Below are positions 1 through 5,608 of a DNA stretch of 10,102 bases, piece after piece. Source of the stretch: JBJHBY01 sp050485745 (GTDB lineage: Bacteria > Pseudomonadota > Gammaproteobacteria > Pseudomonadales > CAMLJR01); the NCBI GenBank assembly GCA_050485745.1, contig JBJHBY010000123.1:1-10102 (forward strand). Direction: 5' to 3'. The notes below the pieces were generated by a model that had not been told where the DNA came from, did not search any database, and saw nothing but the letters and a program-made list of their open reading frames with translations. Position numbers and translations under genes: made by a program. The number at the start of each line of letters is the position of its first letter. The first letter of the stretch is position 1.

Positions 1-45
1 GGAATCATGTTACTGGCACTCTACAACGATCTGGCCCGACTGTGA
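1..45 (+). CDS. rseP: RseP, site-2 zinc metalloprotease (C-terminal end only)
   Basis: Only the last 14 codons and the TGA stop (43-45) lie in the window. The peptide GIMLLALYNDLARL fits the conserved C-terminus of RseP, which in E. coli ends in a similar G-x-M-x-x-A-L-x-N-D-x-x-R-L tail. RseP is the inner-membrane intramembrane protease that cuts RseA to release sigma-E under envelope stress. The catalytic HExxH and PDZ domains would lie upstream and are not visible. The identification rests on this short tail plus the position directly before bamA, where rseP stands in most gammaproteobacteria. The tail belongs to a membrane protein that ends shortly after its last transmembrane helix. Confidence 0.85.
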   Translation, partial: GIMLLALYNDLARL

Positions 46-139
46 GTTTCCGGTATCGGTATGCCCTTGATTTTCCGCCCACTCCGGCACGTTCCGCCCA
101 TCTGGTGGGCATGGCTATCCATATTCTGGTTGTGAATTC
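46..139. other. rseP-bamA intergenic gap
   Basis: This 94-bp gap is the longest non-coding stretch in the window. It holds a tandem CGGTAT pair (51-62), a 9-bp direct repeat TTCCGCCCA (73-81 and 92-100), and a small inverted repeat GCCCA-TCTGG-TGGGC (96-110). No T-tract follows the inverted repeat, so it is not an intrinsic terminator. I see no convincing sigma-70 or sigma-E promoter. No clear Shine-Dalgarno sequence precedes the bamA ATG: the bases just upstream are TGGTTGTGAATTC. Confidence 0.5.
73..100 (+). repeat. 9-bp direct repeat upstream of bamA
   Basis: TTCCGCCCA occurs at 73-81 and again at 92-100, with start points 19 bp apart, close to two turns of the DNA helix. Such spacing could suit a protein that binds one face of the helix, but a chance repeat in GC-rich DNA is also plausible. 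The second copy overlaps the left arm of the 96-110 inverted repeat. Confidence 0.4.
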
Positions 140-2752
140 ATGAGAATAAAGACGCTGATCTGGCCCCTTCTCGCCGGACTGCTGCCGCTGATGCCGGTGC
201 AGGCTCAAATACCGGCGGAGATGCCGGTATCGACCCCGGAAGAACGTTTCGTGGTGGGTGATATCCGCATCGAGGGTTTGCAGCGCATTCCCGCTGGCAG
301 TGTGTTTGCCGCAATGCCCCTTAATGTGGGCGACGAGATTGGTACCGGCACCATCCAGAGCATCATCCGTGGCCTGTTTCGAACCGGCAATTTTGATGAT
401 GTCCAGGTCGGGCGCGAGGGCAATGTCCTGGTCGTGGTGGTGCAAGAGCGCCCATCCATCAGCGAGATCAATATCGAGGGCAACAAGGCGATCGAGACCA
501 AAGCCCTGCTCGACGGCCTGAAGAATGCCGGTCTCGCCGAGGGGCAGGTGTTCAAGCGTGCGACCCTCGAGGGCATGCGTATGGAACTGACCCGACAGTA
601 TGTGGGGCAGGGTCGCTACGATGCCAGTATCCAGACCGAAGTGGTGGCGCAGCCACGCAATCGGGTGGCGGTGAATATTGATATCGACGAAGGCAGCACC
701 TCCGCGATCAAGCACATCAATATCGTCGGCAACGAAGCCTTTTCCGACGATGATCTGCTGGATCAGTTCGAGTTGCGCACGTCCGGCTGGTTCACCTGGA
801 TCACAGGCAAGGACAAGTATGCCCGGGAAAAGCTCCAGGGTGACCTGGAAACCCTGGGCTCGTTTTACATGGATCGTGGCTACATCAACTTCGATATCGA
901 TTCCACCCAGGTTTCGGTAACACCGCAGCGTGACGCGGTCTATATCACTCTCAATCTGATTGAGGGCAAGGCCTATCAGGTCGGCAAGGTGGAACTCTCC
1001 GGGGATATCATCCTGCCGGAAGAGGAACTGCGTCGCTTTATCCTGATACGCGAGGGACAGACTTTTTCCCAGTCGCTGCTGACGCGGACCGAGGAACTTC
1101 TGACCAATCGCCTGGGCAACGAGGGCTACAACTTCGCACGGGTGATCGGCATTCCCGAGGAGAATGAAGAAACGGGTGACGTCGATATCCGCTTCTTCGT
1201 CGACCCGGGCAAGCGCACTTATGTGCGTCGTATCAACTTCAGGGGCAACAATCGCACCGTGGACGAGGTGCTGCGACGCGAGATGCGGCAGATGGAAGCT
1301 GCGCCGGCCTCCCGTGCCCGGATCGAGCAGTCGCGGATCCGGCTCGACCGGCTCGGGCACTTCCGTGAAGCCAAGGTCGATACCATTGAGGTCCCTGGCA
1401 GTGATGACCAGATCGATCTGCTCTACAGCGTCGAGGAGCAGCCCTCCGGCAGCATCGGCGCGAGTATCGGCTTCGCCCAGGACAGCGGTCTCCTGCTGGG
1501 TGCCAATATCCAGCAGAACAACTTCATGGGCACCGGCAAGCAGGTCGGCATCGGCGTCAGCCGCAGCCGCTACCTGACCAATGTGCGCTTCAGCTACGTC
1601 AACCCGTATTTCACCGAGGACGGTGTCAGCCGTGGCTTCTCCGTGTTCTACCGCGAGGCCAACCTCGACGAGATCAACGTCGCCAGCTATACCACCAATA
1701 CCCTGGGCGGCAGCATGAGCTTCGGCTACCCGATCAGCGAGACCCAGAGCCTGGGCTTCAGCGTCACTGCCTCGCGTACCAAGATTGAAACCGGTTTCGC
1801 CGCGGTCAAGGAGATCGCTGGCAGCCCGCGGCCGCTGCGGGGTATTGACACCTACTTCGTGAATCAGCGGCAGCCGGATGGTACCTACCTGCAGATCGAG
1901 GAAGAGCTGCCGTTTGACCCCGTGGCGAATGCGGATCTGCTGGCTGAAACAGAGCCGGGCTTTGTCGATCGCTACGGTGATGTCTACAAAAACGTTACCA
2001 CTACCCTGTCCTGGAATTCCTCGACCCTGAACCGGGGCATGCTGGCCAACCGCGGCCAGTCCCATAGTGTGGCCTTCGAGGTGTCGGTACCGGGTAGTGA
2101 CCTGGAGTACTACAAGCTCCTCTACAACGGTCAGATCTTCATCCCGCTGAGTCAGCGTTTCACCCTGCGCCTGCGCAGCGAGCTCGGTTACGGCGATGGC
2201 TTTGGCGATACCACTGAGCTGCCGTTCTTCGAACACTTCTTTGCCGGTGGCTTCGGGTCGGTGCGCGGTTTCCGCAGCAATACCCTGGGCCCGCGCAGTA
2301 CCCAGGCGGATGTCTATACCCTGCGCCGGGCGGTCACGGAGATCGACGGCGACGGCCTGCCCACAGAGCTGAGCAACAACTTTTCCTACGTGGCCGAGGA
2401 TGGCAGCCTGGTCTTCGAGCCGGTGCGCACGCGCCGCGCCGATCCCTTCGGCGGCAACATGCTGGTGGAGTTCGGGGCTGAGCTGCTGTTCCCGTTGCCC
2501 TTCCTCAGGGACCAGCGCTCCGTGCGCTCGGGTTTCTTCCTTGATGCGGGCAATGTGTTCAGTACCAATTGCGGGGCGACGCAGTTAAACTGTAGCAATT
2601 TCGACCTGGACGAACTGCGTTATTCGGCCGGTGTTGGCCTGACCTGGATCACCGGGTTTGGCCCGCTGACCTTCAGCCTGGGGCGTGCGCTTAATTCGAA
2701 GAGCGGCGACCAGACCGAAGTGTTCCAGTTCTCCCTGGGTCGTGGATTCTGA
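140..2752 (+). CDS. bamA: BamA, outer-membrane protein assembly factor (Omp85)
   Basis: This is the core insertase of the BAM complex; it folds beta-barrel proteins into the outer membrane. The 870-residue product starts with a signal peptide (hydrophobic core about 5-19) with likely cleavage after VQA at residue 22. Five POTRA domains follow at about 37-104, 105-184, 187-275, 278-356 and 359-433. The C-terminal barrel spans about 438-870. The Omp85 hallmark VRGF is at 708-711, in GGFGSVRGF, and the protein ends in Phe as a beta-signal (FQFSLGRGF). It is longer than E. coli BamA (810), mainly through a long predicted surface loop at about 552-613. The only two cysteines are Cys811 and Cys818, in a late surface loop. 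The ATG at 140 is chosen because it gives an immediate signal peptide and there is no better in-frame start upstream; its Shine-Dalgarno is weak. skp follows after 39 bp. Confidence 0.98.
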   Translation: MRIKTLIWPLLAGLLPLMPVQAQIPAEMPVSTPEERFVVGDIRIEGLQRIPAGSVFAAMPLNVGDEIGTGTIQSIIRGLFRTGNFDDVQVGREGNVLVVVVQERPSISEINIEGNKAIETKALLDGLKNAGLAEGQVFKRATLEGMRMELTRQYVGQGRYDASIQTEVVAQPRNRVAVNIDIDEGSTSAIKHINIVGNEAFSDDDLLDQFELRTSGWFTWITGKDKYAREKLQGDLETLGSFYMDRGYINFDIDSTQVSVTPQRDAVYITLNLIEGKAYQVGKVELSGDIILPEEELRRFILIREGQTFSQSLLTRTEELLTNRLGNEGYNFARVIGIPEENEETGDVDIRFFVDPGKRTYVRRINFRGNNRTVDEVLRREMRQMEAAPASRARIEQSRIRLDRLGHFREAKVDTIEVPGSDDQIDLLYSVEEQPSGSIGASIGFAQDSGLLLGANIQQNNFMGTGKQVGIGVSRSRYLTNVRFSYVNPYFTEDGVSRGFSVFYREANLDEINVASYTTNTLGGSMSFGYPISETQSLGFSVTASRTKIETGFAAVKEIAGSPRPLRGIDTYFVNQRQPDGTYLQIEEELPFDPVANADLLAETEPGFVDRYGDVYKNVTTTLSWNSSTLNRGMLANRGQSHSVAFEVSVPGSDLEYYKLLYNGQIFIPLSQRFTLRLRSELGYGDGFGDTTELPFFEHFFAGGFGSVRGFRSNTLGPRSTQADVYTLRRAVTEIDGDGLPTELSNNFSYVAEDGSLVFEPVRTRRADPFGGNMLVEFGAELLFPLPFLRDQRSVRSGFFLDAGNVFSTNCGATQLNCSNFDLDELRYSAGVGLTWITGFGPLTFSLGRALNSKSGDQTEVFQFSLGRGF

Positions 2753-2780
2753 AGTCTTGTTCAAGCTGGCGTCAGCTGCT

Positions 2781-2784
2781 GGAG
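2781..2784 (+). promoter_or_regulatory. Ribosome binding site of skp
   Basis: GGAG lies 7 bases before the skp ATG at 2792, an optimal distance, and supports that start. Just upstream is a small perfect inverted repeat, AGCTG-GCGT-CAGCT (2764-2777). It has no T-tract, so it is not a terminator, and bamA and skp can be transcribed together. Confidence 0.75.
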
Positions 2785-2791
2785 AGTTGCA

Positions 2792-3304
2792 ATGAAAGTG
2801 ATGGTCAAGTTCCTGATTCTGGTCCTGGCGTTCGGGGTTTCCGCGGGGGCTTCAGCTCAGGGCAAGATTGCTGTGGTGGATATGCGGGCGGCAATTCTGG
2901 GTACCGACCTGGCGCGACAGCGCATGGCCGCGTTGTCACAGCGAGAAGAGTTTGCCGCCAATGTCCGCGAGCGCGATGCACTGGTTGAGCAGTACAACCG
3001 CATCGCTGAGGAATTCCAGCGGGAGTACGCGGTGCTCAATGCCCAGGAGCGTGCCGAGTTCAATCGTCGCCTGGAAGCCAAGGGCGAGGACATCCAGCAT
3101 GTGGCGCGGAAGGTCCAGGTCGCCGAGCAGGAACTGGTTCAGCAGCTGGGTGAGGAGCTCGGCGAACGTGCCCAGCAAATTCTCGGCGAGCTGGTGCGCA
3201 GTGAGGGTATCGGCCTGCTGCTCAATCGCCAGGCCGTATTGCATGCCGACAGCAGCTTCAACCTGACCAGCAAGGTCACCGACCGCCTGAATCAGGCGCG
3301 CTGA
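2792..3304 (+). CDS. skp: Skp/OmpH periplasmic chaperone
   Basis: Skp is a trimeric 'jellyfish' chaperone that holds unfolded outer-membrane proteins in the periplasm on their way to BamA. The 170-residue product has a signal peptide with a hydrophobic core at about 7-18 and a likely cut after ASA at residue 22. The mature protein opens with the family's first strand, GKIAVVDMRAAIL, followed by long charged, Gln/Glu-rich helices (about 45-130) expected to form the coiled-coil tentacles. It returns to the body domain with GIGLLLNRQAVLHAD and a C-terminal helix. E. coli Skp is 161 residues, so length is normal. By hand count the mature chain has about 21 Lys/Arg and 24 Asp/Glu, unlike the strongly basic E. 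coli protein. Position between bamA and lpxD supports the call. Confidence 0.95.
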   Translation: MKVMVKFLILVLAFGVSAGASAQGKIAVVDMRAAILGTDLARQRMAALSQREEFAANVRERDALVEQYNRIAEEFQREYAVLNAQERAEFNRRLEAKGEDIQHVARKVQVAEQELVQQLGEELGERAQQILGELVRSEGIGLLLNRQAVLHADSSFNLTSKVTDRLNQAR

Positions 3305-3315
3305 GCAAGGCGCGC
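3296..3315 (+). repeat. GC-rich hairpin and direct repeat over the skp stop codon
   Basis: AGGCGCGCT occurs at 3294-3302 and again at 3308-3316. Because GCGCGC is its own reverse complement, the copies at 3296-3301 and 3310-3315 can pair as a six-GC-pair stem with an 8-base loop that holds the skp TGA (3302-3304). No U-tract follows, so it is not a standard terminator. The likely lpxD Shine-Dalgarno GAGG (3321-3324) lies just outside the stem. A role in mRNA stability or in tuning lpxD translation is possible but not shown. Confidence 0.4.
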
Positions 3316-3334
3316 TTGGCGAGGCTCAACGCTC

Positions 3335-4387
3335 ATGGCCGGGCCGTTACTGACGCTGGGTGAGATCGCCAACCGGCTGGCTCTGCCCTGTATCGGTGAT
3401 GCCGGGCGTCCGATCCGCGGCCTGGCGACGCTTGCCAGTGCCGGCCCCGATCACCTCAGTTTTCTTGCCAGCAGGCGCTACCTCGGCCAACTGGCGACAA
3501 CCCGTGCCGCGGCGGTCATCCTGTCGCCGGAGATGGCGGCGCATAGCCCCTGCGACTGCCTGCCGAGCGAGCAGCCCTATCGCGATTACGCCCGCGCAAG
3601 CCAGTGGTTCGACATGGCGCCGCGCCCCGCTGCGGGCGTCCATCCCAGTGCCGTGGTGGCGCCCTCCGCGGTGCTGGAAACAGGTGTTGCCGTCGCAGCG
3701 GGCTGCGTGATTGGCGAGGGTGTGCGCATCGGGGAGGGCAGCATGCTGGGGCCGGGCTGCGTGATCGGTCCGGATTGCGTGGTTGGCCCGCGCAATCGCC
3801 TGCATTCGCGGGTGGTGTTCTATCACGGTGTATCCACCGGGGCGGACTGCACCATTCACAGCGGGGCGGTGCTCGGCGGCGATGGTTTTGGCTTTGCGCC
3901 GGATGCCGGTGCATGGTGCAAGATTGCCCAGTTGGGTGGCTTGCGCCTGGGCAGCCGGGTGGAAGTCGGGGCGAATACCACGATTGATCGCGGAGCCCTG
4001 GACGACACGGTCATCGGCGACGATGTGATCATTGACAACCAGGTCCAGATCGCCCACAACGTCGTCATTGGTGATGGCACTGCCATTGCCGCCTGCGTCG
4101 GTATCGCCGGCAGCGCCCGTATCGGGCGTCGCTGTACACTGGCCGGTGGCGCCGGCGTGGTCGGGCACGTAATGATCGCCGACGGTGTACACGTGACCGC
4201 CATGTCGATCGTGACACGCTCCATCGATGAGCCCGGATCCTGGTCCTCGGGAACGGCCAGCATGCCAACACGGGAGTGGCGCCGCAGCGCGGTCCGCTTC
4301 ACCCAGCTCGATGCCCTGCACCGGCGTGTGCTTGAGCTGGAAAAACAATCACCGGGGTTTTCGGGGGAAGGTCGAAACCGATCATGA
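3335..4387 (+). CDS. lpxD: LpxD, UDP-3-O-(3-hydroxyacyl)glucosamine N-acyltransferase
   Basis: This cytoplasmic enzyme performs the third step of lipid A synthesis: it transfers a 3-hydroxyacyl chain from ACP to the 2-amino group of UDP-3-O-acyl-glucosamine. The 350 residues show an N-terminal uridine-binding domain (about 1-100) with Phe43 and Tyr49 at the expected ring-stacking positions. A left-handed beta-helix of hexapeptide repeats follows (about 108-290), then a C-terminal helical region (about 315-345). The catalytic base is His241 in QIAHN (E. coli His239), and His278 in VVGHV matches E. coli His276. The signature GGDGFGFAPD and the TTIDRGALDDT block are intact. In the acyl groove, E. 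coli Met290 and Met292 are replaced by Ile292 and Thr294. GAGG at 3321-3324 sits 10 bases before the ATG. The stop shares an ATGA overlap with fabZ. Confidence 0.98.
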   Translation: MAGPLLTLGEIANRLALPCIGDAGRPIRGLATLASAGPDHLSFLASRRYLGQLATTRAAAVILSPEMAAHSPCDCLPSEQPYRDYARASQWFDMAPRPAAGVHPSAVVAPSAVLETGVAVAAGCVIGEGVRIGEGSMLGPGCVIGPDCVVGPRNRLHSRVVFYHGVSTGADCTIHSGAVLGGDGFGFAPDAGAWCKIAQLGGLRLGSRVEVGANTTIDRGALDDTVIGDDVIIDNQVQIAHNVVIGDGTAIAACVGIAGSARIGRRCTLAGGAGVVGHVMIADGVHVTAMSIVTRSIDEPGSWSSGTASMPTREWRRSAVRFTQLDALHRRVLELEKQSPGFSGEGRNRS

Positions 4388-4830
4388 TGCATGTCAGGGA
4401 AATCCAGGAGTATCTGCCACACCGCTATCCGTTCCTGCTGGTGGATCGGGTGCTGGAACTCGATCTCGAGGCCATGACCATTACCGCGGTCAAGAACGTA
4501 TCGATCAACGAACCCTTCTTCGATGGGCACTTTCCCGGCTTGCCGGTCATGCCCGGGGTGCTGATTGTCGAAGCCATGGCACAAGCGTCCGGCATTCTCG
4601 GCTTCCGCAGCCAGAACAAGAAGCCCAGCGACGGCTCCATCTACTACTTCGTCGGTGCCGACGATGTGCGCTTCAAGCGACCGGTGGTGCCCGGTGACCA
4701 GCTGATCCTGAAGTCGGCATATGTATCAGATCGCCGCGGTATCTGGAAATTCAGCTGCAACTCCTTTGTCGAGGGTGAGCTGGTCTGCACCGCCAATATT
4801 CTCTGCGCCGATCGCAAGCGCGAGCCATGA
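4384..4830 (+). CDS. fabZ: FabZ, 3-hydroxyacyl-ACP dehydratase
   Basis: FabZ dehydrates (3R)-hydroxyacyl-ACP to trans-2-enoyl-ACP in type II fatty acid elongation in the cytoplasm. The 148-residue hot-dog-fold protein has the conserved YLPHRYPFLLVDRV opening. The catalytic pair is His49 in DGHFPG and Glu63 in VEAMAQ, on the long central helix. Length is normal for the family. The first two codons are both ATG (4384 and 4387), so either could start. The purine-rich GGGGGAAGG at 4363-4371 is 12 bases before the first ATG, which fits that one better. The start overlaps the lpxD stop as ATGA, and its own stop overlaps the lpxA start in the same way. Its position among lpx genes fits its role at the branch between phospholipid and lipid A acyl chains, since LpxA and LpxD use the same substrate pool. 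Confidence 0.98.
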   Translation: MMHVREIQEYLPHRYPFLLVDRVLELDLEAMTITAVKNVSINEPFFDGHFPGLPVMPGVLIVEAMAQASGILGFRSQNKKPSDGSIYYFVGADDVRFKRPVVPGDQLILKSAYVSDRRGIWKFSCNSFVEGELVCTANILCADRKREP

Positions 4831-5597
4831 TCGACCCGCGCGCCATCATCGACCCGGGTGCGCACCTCGCGGATGGCGTGTCGGTGGGTCCGTGGAGCAT
4901 TGTCGGTGCCGACGTCGAAATCGGCCCGGGCACGGTGGTGGCGCCCCATGTAGTCATCAAGGGGCCGACCCGTATCGGTGCGGACAACCGCATCCTGCAG
5001 TTTTCCAGCATTGGCGAGGACACCCCGGATCTCAAGTACCAGGGGGAGCCGACGCGCCTGGTGATCGGCGACCGCAACACTATCCGCGAAGGTGTCACCA
5101 TTCACCGGGGCACGGTGCAGGATCGTGGCGAGACCACCATCGGGGATGACAATCTGCTCATGGCCTATGTGCATGTTGGTCATGACTCGGTCATCGGCAG
5201 TCACTGTATCCTGGTGAACAATGTTGCCCTGGCCGGCCACGTGCATATGGGTGATTGGTCGATCCTCTCCGGTTACACCCTGGTGCACCAGTTCTGCCAT
5301 ATCGGTGCCCACGCCTTCAGTGGTGCCGGCACCTTCATCAGCAAGGACGTCCCGGCCTACATCACGGTCACCGGCAACCCTGCGGAGGCCAAGGGCATCA
5401 ATGTCGAGGGCCTGCGGCGCCGTGGTTTCAGCACCGCGGCCATCACCATGCTGCGGCGTGCCTACAAGACGCTCTACCGCCAGGGCCTGACGCTCGACGC
5501 CGCCCTGGCCCAGCTGGAGCCGCAGCTGGAAACCTGCCCCGAGTTGCAGTTGCTGCTGGACTCGTTGCGTGGTTCCAGTCGCGGCATCGTGCGTTGA
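4827..5597 (+). CDS. lpxA: LpxA, UDP-N-acetylglucosamine 3-O-acyltransferase
   Basis: LpxA catalyses the first step of lipid A synthesis, moving a 3-hydroxyacyl chain from ACP to the 3-OH of UDP-GlcNAc. The 256-residue protein begins with a left-handed beta-helix of hexapeptide repeats (to about residue 185) and ends in a helical domain holding the NVEGLRRRGFS motif. The catalytic base is His119 in VHVGHDS (E. coli His125). IREGVTIHRGTVQ and LVHQFC are conserved. Compared with E. coli it lacks about six residues after position 21, as in Pseudomonas. The residue that acts as the acyl-chain ruler (E. coli Gly173, P. aeruginosa Met169) aligns with Ala167. The start is the ATG of an ATGA overlap with fabZ. 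No good Shine-Dalgarno precedes it, so translation probably depends on coupling. lpxB follows after 11 bases. Confidence 0.98.
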   Translation: MIDPRAIIDPGAHLADGVSVGPWSIVGADVEIGPGTVVAPHVVIKGPTRIGADNRILQFSSIGEDTPDLKYQGEPTRLVIGDRNTIREGVTIHRGTVQDRGETTIGDDNLLMAYVHVGHDSVIGSHCILVNNVALAGHVHMGDWSILSGYTLVHQFCHIGAHAFSGAGTFISKDVPAYITVTGNPAEAKGINVEGLRRRGFSTAAITMLRRAYKTLYRQGLTLDAALAQLEPQLETCPELQLLLDSLRGSSRGIVR

Positions 5598-5599
5598 GG
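5596..5599 (+). promoter_or_regulatory. Ribosome binding site that fixes the lpxB start
   Basis: GAGG overlaps the last two bases of the lpxA stop codon (TGA, 5595-5597) and lies 9 bases before the ATG at 5609. It favours that ATG over an in-frame TTG at 5594, which would overlap this site, and over the much longer open frame that runs upstream through lpxA. Confidence 0.7.
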
Positions 5600-5608
5600 A
5601 CGGCGGGG

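Noticed and set aside
96..110. Inverted repeat GCCCA-TCTGG-TGGGC as a terminator after rseP
   Set aside because: The stem is only 5 bp and is followed by ATGGCTATCC rather than a T-tract, so it does not fit an intrinsic terminator.
5..2236. A 743-codon open frame on the - strand opposite bamA
   Set aside because: The + strand here is unmistakably bamA with POTRA domains, VRGF and the beta-signal. The antisense translation has no recognisable domain and no operon context. Long antisense open frames are expected opposite GC-rich genes with biased codon use.
2764..2777. Inverted repeat AGCTG-GCGT-CAGCT as a terminator after bamA
   Set aside because: The 5-bp stem has no T-tract and sits directly before the skp ribosome site; skp is expected to be co-transcribed.
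3347..4348. A 333-codon open frame on the - strand opposite lpxD
   Set aside because: Its His/Ala/Gly-rich repetitive look comes from reading the hexapeptide repeats of lpxD backwards. The + strand lpxD is intact with both key histidines.
5255..5608. Upstream extension of lpxB that would give a 502-residue protein
   Set aside because: The extra 118 residues are lpxA read in another frame and do not resemble LpxB. The family N-terminus begins at the ATG at 5609, which has a Shine-Dalgarno.
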